Shown here in pieces: positions 7,425 to 16,317 of a stretch of DNA of 44,483 bases. Origin of the DNA: a virus. The first letter of the stretch is position 1. Every line of letters starts with the position of its first letter. A model generated the notes under the pieces. That model saw only the letters and a program-made list of their open reading frames with translations. It did not search any database and was not told the origin of the DNA. The position numbers were made by a program, and so were the translations under genes. The stretch lies in IMG/VR virus record IMGVR_UViG_3300031673_000123, positions 1 through 44,483 of that record. One strand, written 5' to 3'.

Positions 7425-7637
7425 ATGCCCCAAAACGACCAAAATAAGCCCGATTTTGGGCAATACCTACCCGTAATAACCTTCTGGACAACCGCGTTTT
7501 TGCTTGGCCTTGGCGTGTTTCTTGAATCCGGGCGTGTCGGATTGTCGATTATCGTTTTCGCCTCCGTGTCATGGATCGGTCTGTTTCTCGGTTGGCTGAA
7601 ATCCGTTCTTGCGCTGAAATACGGGAGGACGGAATGA
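7425..7637 (+). CDS. Small two-helix membrane protein
   Basis: This 70-residue protein has two hydrophobic segments, about residues 15-33 (LPVITFWTTAFLLGLGVFL) and 38-58 (VGLSIIVFASVSWIGLFLGW), joined by a short ESGR turn, and a polar C-terminus. GGGG lies 7 bases before ATG 7425. It ends at an ATGA overlap with the portal gene. Two-TM proteins of this size can be holins, but the position between terminase and portal does not particularly support lysis. Confidence 0.65.
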   Translation: MPQNDQNKPDFGQYLPVITFWTTAFLLGLGVFLESGRVGLSIIVFASVSWIGLFLGWLKSVLALKYGRTE

Positions 7638-8971
7638 TTGATTCCATGTTCCCGCAAAAACGCAATGTCACCACGTTCTCAACCGACGAAATCTCAAAAT
7701 TTTTCCGACTCGATTCAGGATTCGGCTCATCCCGCACAAAGTCAGGAACATATATTGGGCCCATGTCAGCGCTGGAAGTTGGGGCGCACGGGGCCTGTAT
7801 CCGGCTGCTGGCAAAGATTATGTCAATGATTCCGTGCAATGTCCGCCGACGCCGCAAATCGGGCGGGTCCGATATCGCGCATGATCATCCCCTTCATGGC
7901 GTCCTCAATCTCAAAGCAAACAAGGACACGAAAGCCTTTCAGTGGCAAACGTCCCGCGTCTATAATCGGGCGGTGTGGGGCAACTCATACGACGTGATTG
8001 ACCGGGACGCACTCGGCCGGACGATTGCGCTTTGGCCGTCGCTGTCGCCGAATGTTGAAGTCACGCGGTGGGATGGTATCCAGACACTTACCCAGTATGA
8101 TGACATGATGCCCGGCGATATTGCGTATGTTGTGACAAAAAACTGGCCAACTGCATCAACAACCACGTGGCCGGCGAACCGTATTTTGCACATACCCGGA
8201 ATGACGACGATAAACGGAATTATAGGCAAATCGCCAACAGACATGCTTCGGAACACGCTCGGTATTGCGGCGGCGCTCAGGATGTTCGAGGGAGAGTATT
8301 ACGGTGAGGGCATCAGACCGGCGCTTATCGGAAAACTGAGCGAGAACAAAAATCCGACGAAAACAAAAGAAATGGTTGCGGCGTTTTTGGAACAGTACGC
8401 GGGATGGAGGTCCGGAAACAAATTGATCGTTCCGGATTTTGGTCTTGACCTTACTCCTCACGAATTCCGGCTGGACTATGCGAATCTAAAAGACGGTGAG
8501 CGCTCCGTCGTATCCGAAATTTGCGGTTTTTGGGGGTTTCATCCGACCCTTATCGGTCATTCCGGAGTTGAGTACGGGGCAACGTACAACAACGCCTACC
8601 AGTACCAGCTACAAGCGTATACGTTTGCAATACAGCCACAGATTGCAAACGATCAAAACCACTTCAACGCGGACCTGTTGACTCCAAGGGAATATCAAAA
8701 ATACTTTTGCGAATACGACGCGACACCGCTCTTGCGCATGGACCCGGAATCGTTTTCGAAAATGATTCGGGAAGAATTTTTCGCCGGTGCGCTCAGCCCT
8801 GACGAAATCCGGGAAATGCGCGGGCGAAATCCCCTTGAAGACGGGAAGGGCAAAGATACTTATATCCAGTCGTCAATGATCAAGGTCGGAGATGATCCGG
8901 ACGAAACAGAAACCGAACAACCGGCGGGCCTAAAACTTGTCGAACAAATTGGAATTGCGGAAAATGAATAG
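7634..8971 (+). CDS. Portal protein (HK97 type)
   Basis: The 445-residue protein has the HK97 portal pattern: ALEVGAHGACIRLLAKIMSMIPC (about 45-67), HPLHGVLN (about 82-89), then WGNSYDVIDRDALGRTIALWPSLSPNV (about 114-140), ILHIPGM and the DERS/GEYYGEG region. The C-terminal ALSPDEIREMRGRNPLEDGKG corresponds to the family's LTxNExR..xGLxPxxGG tail motif. It forms the dodecameric entry ring for DNA. ATG 7634 with GGAGG (7624-7628) is preferred to the in-frame upstream start at 7571. Confidence 0.93.
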   Translation: MIDSMFPQKRNVTTFSTDEISKFFRLDSGFGSSRTKSGTYIGPMSALEVGAHGACIRLLAKIMSMIPCNVRRRRKSGGSDIAHDHPLHGVLNLKANKDTKAFQWQTSRVYNRAVWGNSYDVIDRDALGRTIALWPSLSPNVEVTRWDGIQTLTQYDDMMPGDIAYVVTKNWPTASTTTWPANRILHIPGMTTINGIIGKSPTDMLRNTLGIAAALRMFEGEYYGEGIRPALIGKLSENKNPTKTKEMVAAFLEQYAGWRSGNKLIVPDFGLDLTPHEFRLDYANLKDGERSVVSEICGFWGFHPTLIGHSGVEYGATYNNAYQYQLQAYTFAIQPQIANDQNHFNADLLTPREYQKYFCEYDATPLLRMDPESFSKMIREEFFAGALSPDEIREMRGRNPLEDGKGKDTYIQSSMIKVGDDPDETETEQPAGLKLVEQIGIAENE

Positions 8972-9572
8972 ACTCCAACGCAGATACATAACTCTCGATG
9001 CCAGCGAATGCGCGGTAGAGGCCAAGGGCGACGAAACGATATTGAGGGGATACGCGGCTAAATTCGACAGTCTTTCGGGTTCGCTGTTCGAAAAGGCTTC
9101 CGGAATCCGTGAAATCATCAGGAAGGGTTTTTTCCGGTCCGCGCTTGACGCTCCTGGCCGAATTTTGGCGCTTTTCAACCACAACGAAAACTTCATTCTT
9201 GGGGAACGCACTGCCGGGACCCTGATTGTCGATGAGGACAAAACCGGTTTGGTCTATGAGGTCAGTCTTTCCGACTCACAAACGGTTCGGGATATGGTAG
9301 TCAAACCGATACAGCGTGGCGAAATTCGCGGATGCTCGTTTTCCGCGTTCATTGACTATTCAAGCGTCGAGTATGACCGAAGCGCCGATGTCTGGCAGTT
9401 GATGCCGGGCGGGTGTGAAATGCTTGCAGATGTGGGGCCGGTTACATATCCGGCGTATGAGGACACCGAAATCCAGGCGCGGGCTGCGCTTTACAGGCGC
9501 ATGAAGACACCGGCAAGAAACGAACGGGAACTGATTGAGCTGTTTAAATATAAACTTGAAATAGGAGTATAA
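8964..9572 (+). CDS. Prohead maturation protease (HK97 / U35 family)
   Basis: The 202-residue serine protease processes the scaffold or delta-domain during head maturation. LRGYAAKFDSLS (about 27-38) is the conserved N-terminal block, H73 in LFNHN and S125 in RGCSFSAF are the expected catalytic pair, and LADVGPVTYPAYEDT (about 160-174) is the family's exit motif. ATG 8964 overlaps the portal stop; a TTG at 8937 would add nine residues without support from the family. The gene ends three bases before the capsid gene, the standard portal-protease-capsid order. Confidence 0.93.
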   Translation: MNRLQRRYITLDASECAVEAKGDETILRGYAAKFDSLSGSLFEKASGIREIIRKGFFRSALDAPGRILALFNHNENFILGERTAGTLIVDEDKTGLVYEVSLSDSQTVRDMVVKPIQRGEIRGCSFSAFIDYSSVEYDRSADVWQLMPGGCEMLADVGPVTYPAYEDTEIQARAALYRRMKTPARNERELIELFKYKLEIGV

Positions 9573-9575
9573 CAA

Positions 9576-10967
9576 ATGAGCCAGATTGACAAAATCAATG
9601 CCGAAATCGCGGAAAAGCTGACGGAATATGAAAAACACGTCGGCGATCTTCCGTCGGTCGAAAGCCGGTCGGTAGAGCAGGAAACCGGAAGGCGCAAGAT
9701 GTGGGATGTCCTACAGGAGCTGAAAGAAAAAAAGAACATGATCGAACGCGCAATTAAGGACGCTTCGGAATTTGAGGCAATGCGGGCCGAATTAGCCAAG
9801 CCGAAATCCGGCGAGGTTTCCGGGGCCACAACGCGAGACGTGATCAAGGGTAGCGGAATCCAGGTGGAACGGAACGAAAAACCGTTCCGTGACTTCGGGG
9901 CGCAGCTTTCGGCCATCGTTGCGGTGACAACCGCGAATGTCAGAGGAACGGAAGGCGGATCGAAAGTGGCCGAATACCGGAACATGCTTGCCGACGTTGA
10001 AAAACGCGGCGGGGCAACCGGTGTCAGCGCGAACGTGGACTCCGAGGCCGGGTTTATGATCCAGACCGATTTTGCAGGAGCGATGTGGGATACGGCGGTG
10101 GCAGATTCGGGGATCATTTCCCGATGCGATTCCTACAACTGCTCGGCGGACTCAAACGCCGTCGAATGGATGAGGCCAAAAGAGACTGATATTTCCGCGG
10201 ATGCCATATACGACGGGATCAAGATGTATCGTGCGGCGGAAGCCGAGTCGGTTACGGCGACAAAAGGATTTCTTGAGCGGTATCGGCTCGAGCTTGAAAA
10301 AAGCATGGGCCTCGCCTACTGGTCAGGCGAGGCGGTAAAACACGCCGCGTTCCTCGGTCAGTTCTATCAGCGCGGGTTTACGCTGGCCATTATGCGCCAG
10401 ATGGAAAACGAGATCATATCCGGAACCGGCGTTGGGCAGTGCAAGGGTATTTTGAATTCCGGAAACGCCGTGCAGTCAAAGTCGATTGAGACCGGTCAGA
10501 CGCTCGTGCAGCCGTATTTGTATCCGAACATAACCGGCATGTGGAACATTCTGCACACAGAGGACCGGGCGAACGCCATATGGATGGGCCACCCTGACAC
10601 GGAGGAGAAACTGATGCACGTCACGTTCCCGGTCGGCACTGGCGGTGTTCCGGTATTCCTCGCACCAGGTGGAGGCATCGGTCCTGGCGTGAGCACGCTG
10701 TACCAAAGGCCGGTTGTTCCAACAGACCACTGCTCGGCGGTTGGAACACCGGGGGACCTGATTCTCGCAAATCTGAACAAATACATGATCATCCGGAAAG
10801 GCACGGCTGACATGAACACAAGCATCCACGTCCGCTTTCTGTATGACGAAGAGGTTTTTCGGGTCATCATCTATTACAACGGGATCGTGAAAAATCCCAA
10901 TGCGTTGACAATCAAGAACAGCAACATCAAACGCGCCTCGTTTGTGACGTTGGCCGCGAGGGTATAA
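9576..10967 (+). CDS. Major capsid protein (HK97 fold)
   Basis: The 463-residue precursor starts with a charged coiled-coil delta domain (about residues 1-85, NAEIAEKLTEYEKHV...ELKEKKNMIERAIKDASEFEAM), which acts as scaffold and is normally removed by the adjacent protease. The capsid core follows: GVSANVDSEAGFMIQTDFA, then a long E-loop and P-domain with IISGTGVGQCKGILNSGNAV (about 285-305), and a LANLNKYMIIRKG...VRFLYDEEVFRVIIYYNG end. These are the usual landmarks of HK97-type major capsid proteins. Confidence 0.93.
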   Translation: MSQIDKINAEIAEKLTEYEKHVGDLPSVESRSVEQETGRRKMWDVLQELKEKKNMIERAIKDASEFEAMRAELAKPKSGEVSGATTRDVIKGSGIQVERNEKPFRDFGAQLSAIVAVTTANVRGTEGGSKVAEYRNMLADVEKRGGATGVSANVDSEAGFMIQTDFAGAMWDTAVADSGIISRCDSYNCSADSNAVEWMRPKETDISADAIYDGIKMYRAAEAESVTATKGFLERYRLELEKSMGLAYWSGEAVKHAAFLGQFYQRGFTLAIMRQMENEIISGTGVGQCKGILNSGNAVQSKSIETGQTLVQPYLYPNITGMWNILHTEDRANAIWMGHPDTEEKLMHVTFPVGTGGVPVFLAPGGGIGPGVSTLYQRPVVPTDHCSAVGTPGDLILANLNKYMIIRKGTADMNTSIHVRFLYDEEVFRVIIYYNGIVKNPNALTIKNSNIKRASFVTLAARV

Positions 10968-10981
10968 GGAGACCAGAGAAT

Positions 10982-11464
10982 ATGATTACTGTATCCCCAG
11001 AGGTAACGAAACCGATCCAGATGCTCAATCCCGTTACAACCGACGGCGGGGCCGACACGGACTGGATCAGTATGAAGGACATCAACCGGCTGATGATCTG
11101 CGTTGAACTGACGCAGGCGGTAGGCCACGCAACCGTTTTGACGCTGAAACAGGCAACCGCGGTGGCCGGAACAGGGACCAAGGTGATGACGGTAGCGTCA
11201 AAACTGTGGGCCAACGAGGCGACCGCAACCAGCGACACGAACGTCAGGCAGACTGACGCAAAAAATTTCACGGTCAACAACTCGATCAGCAACAAACAGG
11301 TGACTTTCGTTGTCGAACCACAAGAGTTTGACGTAAACAACGGCTTTGACTGCGTCTCCGTCAATATTTCCGACTCCTCGCAGGCAACAAATTTCGTTTC
11401 CGTGGTCGGCATCGCGTACAAGAAAACGCAGGGCGTGACGCCACCGACAGACATAACCGACTAA
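10982..11464 (+). CDS. Probable capsid decoration protein
   Basis: This 160-residue Thr/Val-rich beta protein (TVLTLKQATAVAGTGTKVMTVASKLWANE, later SNKQVTFVVEPQEFDV) lacks signal or membrane segments. Small beta-rich proteins immediately after the major capsid gene are commonly capsid cement proteins; that is the basis of the call, together with the SD-led start GGAGACCAGAGAAT ahead of ATG 10982. No family was recognised by motif. It is followed by a GC-rich hairpin, so abundance could be set separately from the genes further down. Confidence 0.55.
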   Translation: MITVSPEVTKPIQMLNPVTTDGGADTDWISMKDINRLMICVELTQAVGHATVLTLKQATAVAGTGTKVMTVASKLWANEATATSDTNVRQTDAKNFTVNNSISNKQVTFVVEPQEFDVNNGFDCVSVNISDSSQATNFVSVVGIAYKKTQGVTPPTDITD

Positions 11465-11471
11465 ACATCAC

Positions 11472-11490
11472 GGGGCGCTTAATGCGCCCC
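11472..11490 (+). terminator. GC-rich hairpin between structural genes
   Basis: GGGGCGC (11472-11478) pairs perfectly with GCGCCCC (11484-11490) around a TTAAT loop, followed by only TTT. The short T-run makes a weak or leaky terminator. The hairpin is also immediately followed by the SD GGGAG of the next gene, like several other hairpin-plus-SD junctions in this window. Confidence 0.55.
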
Positions 11491-11505
11491 TTTCGGGAGA
11501 ATATT

Positions 11506-11715
11506 ATGAGGGTCAGGCTGACAAAAAAAATTCAGGGACTTGGCACGGTCGGGGATGAAATATCCGTATCCGACGCAAGGGGAGCGCATCTGGTCATGTC
11601 CAGGCTCGCCGAATATATCGACAAAAATCCGGTTACGGAAGAGACGCAAAATCAGGAACCGGAACCGGAAGTTAGGATTCGAAAAAAGGCGGTGAAAAAT
11701 GCTGACGAAATGTGA
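11506..11715 (+). CDS. Small structural-region protein
   Basis: This 69-residue protein opens MRVRLTKKIQGLGTVGDEISVSD, a short beta motif found in small proteins near phage capsid genes, and ends in a charged EPEPEVRIRKK tail. ATG 11506 has GGGAG (11495-11499) 6 bases upstream; an in-frame ATG at 11482 lies inside the hairpin and is rejected. It overlaps the next gene by 17 bases. Role unknown. Confidence 0.6.
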   Translation: MRVRLTKKIQGLGTVGDEISVSDARGAHLVMSRLAEYIDKNPVTEETQNQEPEPEVRIRKKAVKNADEM

Positions 11716-12439
11716 TTATGACTGGCACAAAACAGGCAGACAGGCGTTTTATGACGGAGTGACGTTTGAAACCCTCGCCGCGATGTACCCGGTCGCGTTT
11801 TATGATGATTTTGTCGGGTCGGATGTCGTGATCCCGGCTTCTGGATCGCCTGAATCCGGCTGTAAGTGGACAAAGAAAATCGTCGGGGCCGCACCTCCGA
11901 CGGTAGCGAAAACAGCTGACGGCGTAAACGGTTTTGTGGCCGGGTCATTGACGGCGGACGACCAGAAACAGGACGCGGCGTTACATTTTAATGATGAACT
12001 CATGCTCTCGATTGCTCAGGGCGCGATTTTCGAAACCCGCCTTGCTCTTACGACACTTCCCACCCTGCTCGCGGTTGCGTCGTTCGGCCTGCATGGGGCA
12101 TGGGCGGACGGCGGAAGCTCATACCGGGTCGGTTTTGAAGTCCCGGCCGGCGGTCTTGTGGCATGTGAGAGTGACGACAACGCGACCGACACAAGCGCAT
12201 CAAGCGGGATAACGCTTGTCGCCGGGGCCTACCGCATATTCCGGATTGACTGCACGGTCCAGAGCAGCATTAAATTTTACATCGATGGAAACCGGGTAGC
12301 CGGGACAACGACATTCGCAAACGCGGCAAGCGCGGCAAATTCCAAAGCGCAACCGCACGTCGGACTTTACAAGGCGTCCGGGGCCGGGCTTGGGGTTCTG
12401 TCTGTGGATTATGTGAAAGTATGGCAGAATAGGAGCTAG
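11699..12439 (+). CDS. Lectin-like (LamG/ConA-type) virion protein
   Basis: The 246-residue protein contains a beta-sandwich-like region from about residue 35: FYDDFVGSDVV, later IFETRLALTTLP, GGSSYRVGFEVPAGG, YRIFRIDCTVQSSIKFYIDGNRVAG and LGVLSVDYVKVW. The run of strands ending in SIKFYIDGNRVA and a closing VDYVKVW is characteristic of LamG/concanavalin-like folds. This suggests carbohydrate or surface binding on the capsid exterior. It is the first of four fibre-like genes placed unusually between capsid and connector genes. Confidence 0.6.
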   Translation: MLTKCDYDWHKTGRQAFYDGVTFETLAAMYPVAFYDDFVGSDVVIPASGSPESGCKWTKKIVGAAPPTVAKTADGVNGFVAGSLTADDQKQDAALHFNDELMLSIAQGAIFETRLALTTLPTLLAVASFGLHGAWADGGSSYRVGFEVPAGGLVACESDDNATDTSASSGITLVAGAYRIFRIDCTVQSSIKFYIDGNRVAGTTTFANAASAANSKAQPHVGLYKASGAGLGVLSVDYVKVWQNRS

Positions 12440-12442
12440 GCC

Positions 12443-12925
12443 ATGAAAAAACTTGCGCTCATCACAATGATTTTTGCGCTTTTCACGGGTTCCGCATTCG
12501 GGCAGGGAGCGGCGACACAGACCGGGTATTATCTCGGATCGTCGGCAAACGGCGTGTTTGTGATCAAGTTTGCCTGTGTTGCCAGTGCCGTTGACGGAAG
12601 TTTTCCGGCAATCGCTTTTGAGTCCCAATGGCTGGACGCTATCAAAGGATGGCACTGCTACAGGGCCAAAACAGACCCCGGAGCAGTGGCCCCAACCGCG
12701 AACTACGATATTGCGATAACCGAATCGGGCGGGGATGTGTTCGGCGGGAATCTTGGCAACCGTTCGGCAACCGCTACCGAGTTTGCCGCCCCGTACATTC
12801 CGGGGGCCGTGGCGTCGGCTGTAGGCATGGTGACGATGGAAACCACATGGAGCCTCGTAATCACCAACAACGCCGTGAACAGCGCGACGCTTGATCTTTG
12901 GCTGTTTTTCAAGAGGGTTGGCTAA
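12443..12925 (+). CDS. Secreted-type structural protein with Sec signal peptide
   Basis: Residues 1-20 (MKKLALITMIFALFTGSAFG) are a textbook Sec signal peptide with an AFG cleavage site. The mature 140 residues (YYLGSSANGVFVIKFACVA, YDIAITESGGDVFGG, NRSATATE, TLDLWLFFKRVG) form a beta-rich domain like those of small phage structural proteins. Virion proteins normally have no signal peptide, so this product would be exported by the host unless translation starts downstream. The gene is 3 bases from its neighbours and clearly part of the structural operon. Confidence 0.65.
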   Translation: MKKLALITMIFALFTGSAFGQGAATQTGYYLGSSANGVFVIKFACVASAVDGSFPAIAFESQWLDAIKGWHCYRAKTDPGAVAPTANYDIAITESGGDVFGGNLGNRSATATEFAAPYIPGAVASAVGMVTMETTWSLVITNNAVNSATLDLWLFFKRVG

Positions 12926-12927
12926 TT

Positions 12928-13899
12928 ATGCGAAAAACATTTTTTGCGGCGGCGGTTTTTGTCCTGTTGTGCTCAGGGCATGTTTCGGCGCAATGGGCAT
13001 TTTACGGCGGGGGCGGCGGAGGCGGAGGCGGAGACATGCTTGAATCCGTATATGACCCTGCCGGCGGTGCGGCACAAGTGGCGTTTGCGTCTGAGCTTCC
13101 GGCAGACGGAACGGAGGCCGGGCAGTTTCTTGTATGGTCAACGGCATGGTTGCCTGTTCCCACATCGGATTTGTTTTTCGATTCTGCGACCGGGCGTGTT
13201 GGAATCAACCAAACAAGCCCGGAAAGGATGCTACACATCACCACTGATGACAGCAGCAACAACCAAATTTTTCTTTCATCAGACGGCGGCGGAGCCAGTA
13301 CGGGTTCGGCTGGTATTGTCATGAGAAACAGCGCAGTCGGGGCGTCTCGGATGAGTCTGTCGATTTTTGACCCAAGCCATCCCACATACGCAAACACTGG
13401 CGGTTTTTTGATATCCGACGGGATTAATTTCGTATTGGGAAATATCGTCAACGGCGTGGAGAGAATGGTCGTTTCCCCTACCAATATAACACTTTTCGGG
13501 GGAGTGGCAGCAACGGATTATAGACTGATTTTCAACGGGGCCACATCTGATGGCGGTTTTATTTGGCGACAGGCGGATGACAGGCTTGAGACCGACGCAA
13601 ACACGACGGTCATAAACGGTCTGATCACGGACGCGCGCGCGGTGGTATTGGCCGACGAGGCGTTTTATAACCTTGCCGACGCCACATCCGGATGGGGAAA
13701 CTGCTCAATAGGCGACTCCCAGGAGTGGGCAACTTTCACATGGAATTCGTCAGGGGAAGCTTTTATAATTTCATCGAGTGCTAATGTTGCGAATTCCTCC
13801 GTCGACGGCAATTTATGTATTATTGACGCCGGATCATTCGCGCGGATTATCAACAGGCTTGGCAGTTCGTTAACGCTGAAATTAGAGGCGAAATATTAA
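12928..13899 (+). CDS. Fibre-like exported protein with signal peptide and poly-Gly linker
   Basis: The 323-residue protein has a Sec signal peptide (residues 1-21, FFAAAVFVLLCSGHVSA then QW) and a run of nine glycines at about 27-35. A fibre-like beta domain follows, with FFDSATGRVGINQTSPERMLHIT, the chaperone-domain-adjacent motif frequent in tail fibres (GxVGIGTxxPxxxLHV). The C-terminal domain (FYNLADATSGWGNCSIGDSQEWATFTW...LCIIDAGSFARIINRLG) is another beta module. ATG 12928 has AGAGGG 10 bases upstream; the earlier in-frame ATG at 12898 lies inside the previous gene. It is likely a surface adhesin or fibre, but the export signal is unexpected for a virion protein. Confidence 0.65.
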   Translation: MRKTFFAAAVFVLLCSGHVSAQWAFYGGGGGGGGGDMLESVYDPAGGAAQVAFASELPADGTEAGQFLVWSTAWLPVPTSDLFFDSATGRVGINQTSPERMLHITTDDSSNNQIFLSSDGGGASTGSAGIVMRNSAVGASRMSLSIFDPSHPTYANTGGFLISDGINFVLGNIVNGVERMVVSPTNITLFGGVAATDYRLIFNGATSDGGFIWRQADDRLETDANTTVINGLITDARAVVLADEAFYNLADATSGWGNCSIGDSQEWATFTWNSSGEAFIISSSANVANSSVDGNLCIIDAGSFARIINRLGSSLTLKLEAKY

Positions 13900-13900
13900 A

Positions 13901-15913
13901 ATGAAACGAATCATATCGATATTTTTGTTGTTGCTTGTCACATCGGCAAGCGCTTCCGATGACATGTATCTCGGTGACAAAACTTTTAGAATCGACGGAA
14001 GCGGAAGCATTCGTGGAAGTAGTGCAACATCCGATGGAAGTGTTGCAAAAATTCCATCCGTTCCGGATATCATTTTGGGGTTTTATAATTTCGAAAGCAC
14101 GACCACCGGGGATGTTTCCGAATACGGTTTTGACGGGGTGGAAATAGGCACGCCTACACTTTCCGCCGGCTGGCTAAGTCTGAACGGGACAACGGATGCA
14201 ATCGATTTGACATCCCATTTGTTCCAGTGGTCGGGACAAGACGCGTTTTCATTTTCCGCCAAAGTCAAAACTTCGGCAGGGTCCGGAACGCACGCAATTG
14301 TCAATTTTTCAGACCGTGGCACAACCGCAACACATTGTCTGATGTTTTTGAATTCGTCCGGTTATCCGGTTTTTCAAATAGCAATATCCGGGGTCTACAA
14401 ATTCCGATGGGAATATCAGGTTAATATACGGGATGGCGCGGAACACCACATCATTGCAAGCATGGGCCCGTCCGGTTCGAAGTTTTGGGTTGACAACACC
14501 CTTGTCACAAACCTGATCGCTGGATCTTCATCCGATCCGACAAGTTTGTCGGGAGTCAAACTGACAAACTCCTCGATAGGGTGCAACGTCTACAGTTCAG
14601 GGAATCGGTACTTTTTTTCAGGGTTACTTGATGACATCGTATTTTTGAACCGGGAACTGACGAACGCTGACGCGGACATGATGTACGCAAACGGGCGTTA
14701 TGCCATGGCTACCGTCATGCTTGCCGGTCAATCCAATATGATAGGCTATCCGGATATTCGACCTGGCATCGATGATGATTACACGACGATTGCCGGGAAA
14801 GTTTTTCAGTTCGGATTTTATACCCAGACTGTAACGCCCGCTACCAACCCATTGCATCATCCCGATGAAACGGCGGGGCGGATGGGATTGTGGTTGGAAT
14901 TCGCAAATGCTTACATAGCGGATTTGCCATACGGGTGGGGCATTCTTTTGGTTCCGGTTGCAGAGGGCGGAACAGGTTTTGTGGACAACGAGTGGAACCG
15001 GGGAGACCCGGCGTATTCCAGCGCAGTGGCCCGGATGAATTCGGCGCTGGCTGCTTTTTCAATGACAAAAACCACTGGGGTGTTTTGGCATCAGGGAGAG
15101 AAGGACGCACAAAACGGGGGCGTCAATTACTATAAAAACATTTCTGCAATGCACTCCGGATTCAAAAACGACATCAACGGATTTGGCGACAACACTCCGT
15201 TTGTCAGCGCGGCTTTGATAAGCACATGTCCGCTTCTCGGATCGGCAATAAATGCGGATCAGGAACGATTCGCGAACAGCATCCAGGCCGGCGGTTTTTA
15301 CAATTCAACGGAATTGGCCGGAGTTGATTTTTTGCACTATTCGGCGGCGTCATTGGCGACCATGGGCGAAAACTATTACAGGCTTTTTAAAGCGGCGCAA
15401 AACCAGATAAACTTTGGAAACGTTTTGAAAATCGATCCTTACGGAACAACCATTGTCGGGAAGTTTTTGCAACAAGGTATTTATGGCGGGGTGCATTTTC
15501 ATGACGCATCCGCGCCACAAACAATCCCAGTCGGTTTAACATACACAAAAATCACGCCATATACGGACAATAGTTTTTCTTCAAATGTCACGCCCAATGC
15601 GGCAAATGACAAAACAACCATCACGGTCAAAGGTCGCTACCGGGTGGAGGGGAGCCTGAGCTTTGCATCAGGAGTGGATAAAATAGACTGGTGGGGAGCC
15701 CCTTTTTTAGACGGAGTGGAACAAGACCAAATCCATTTTAACGAAGCTGCGGTAAAGGATATTCTGCTGTCCCCGAGTTTCACGGGATTCATAAACGTGC
15801 CCACCGTTCCCGTTGACATTGATTTTCGTGTCAGACATTCGCATACTGCCGATGTCGATATGTCGCCGACATATGGAAATATAAATGTCCAATACATAGG
15901 GGAAATTCCGTAA
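13901..15913 (+). CDS. Exported LamG + SASA-type carbohydrate esterase, tailspike-like
   Basis: The 670-residue protein starts with a Sec signal peptide (residues 1-18, FLLLLVTSASA). A LamG-like lectin domain follows at about 55-260 (ILGFYNFESTTTGDVSEYGFDGVEIG ... GLLDDIVFLNRELT). Then comes an SGNH-type esterase of the SASA/sialate O-acetylesterase family: VMLAGQSNM carries the nucleophile Ser (about 280), VFWHQGEKDA is the Gln/Glu block (about 394-403) and GVDFLHYS holds the Asp-x-x-His pair (about 476-479). The C-terminal domain (about 520-670) looks like a TNF/C1q-like fibre head (YTKITPYTDNSFSSN...ITVKGRYRVEGSLSF). It probably deacetylates host surface polysaccharide. A signal peptide on such a protein is unusual. 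Confidence 0.8.
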   Translation: MKRIISIFLLLLVTSASASDDMYLGDKTFRIDGSGSIRGSSATSDGSVAKIPSVPDIILGFYNFESTTTGDVSEYGFDGVEIGTPTLSAGWLSLNGTTDAIDLTSHLFQWSGQDAFSFSAKVKTSAGSGTHAIVNFSDRGTTATHCLMFLNSSGYPVFQIAISGVYKFRWEYQVNIRDGAEHHIIASMGPSGSKFWVDNTLVTNLIAGSSSDPTSLSGVKLTNSSIGCNVYSSGNRYFFSGLLDDIVFLNRELTNADADMMYANGRYAMATVMLAGQSNMIGYPDIRPGIDDDYTTIAGKVFQFGFYTQTVTPATNPLHHPDETAGRMGLWLEFANAYIADLPYGWGILLVPVAEGGTGFVDNEWNRGDPAYSSAVARMNSALAAFSMTKTTGVFWHQGEKDAQNGGVNYYKNISAMHSGFKNDINGFGDNTPFVSAALISTCPLLGSAINADQERFANSIQAGGFYNSTELAGVDFLHYSAASLATMGENYYRLFKAAQNQINFGNVLKIDPYGTTIVGKFLQQGIYGGVHFHDASAPQTIPVGLTYTKITPYTDNSFSSNVTPNAANDKTTITVKGRYRVEGSLSFASGVDKIDWWGAPFLDGVEQDQIHFNEAAVKDILLSPSFTGFINVPTVPVDIDFRVRHSHTADVDMSPTYGNINVQYIGEIP

Positions 15914-15972
15914 TGCTTACGATAACAAACAACAGCGCAAACGCAATAGCGTTGCTGCCATAGGGACCATGC

Positions 15973-16317
15973 ATGGACCCCAAAAATCTACAAATATGGA
16001 TTGCGGTTCTGGTCGGAGTCTTGTCGCTCCTGACCACTTCCGTTGTATGCATCCGGCAGATCGGAAAGTTGATCGCAAAAGTAAATTCGGCGTCAAAAAA
16101 AGTCGATGAACTGAAAACGATGCTATGGACTCCGGAAGGAAAACAGCGGTTTGTCGACACATCCGACTGCAAGCTGCATCGGGAGTCGATTGAAACAATA
16201 ATCGAGAGGTCGGTTGAAATGGCGACGCTGAAAATGACAAAACAGATTGAACAGGATTTCAAATCGACGATTGACCGGCTTCACGACAAAATTGACGAGG
16301 TTCTTAAGAAAAAATGA
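15973..16317 (+). CDS. Membrane-anchored coiled-coil protein
   Basis: The 114-residue protein has one N-terminal membrane segment (about 8-28, IWIAVLVGVLSLLTTSVVCI) and a long polar, helical remainder with heptads near the end (IEQDFKSTIDRLHDKIDEVLKKK). LWTPEGKQRFVDTSDCKLHRESIE is a block seen in small phage membrane proteins encoded near lysis genes. It overlaps the next gene by ATGA. A holin-like or spanin-like role is possible but not shown. A 16-codon ORF (15913-15963) in the preceding 60 bases is not annotated. Confidence 0.6.
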   Translation: MDPKNLQIWIAVLVGVLSLLTTSVVCIRQIGKLIAKVNSASKKVDELKTMLWTPEGKQRFVDTSDCKLHRESIETIIERSVEMATLKMTKQIEQDFKSTIDRLHDKIDEVLKKK

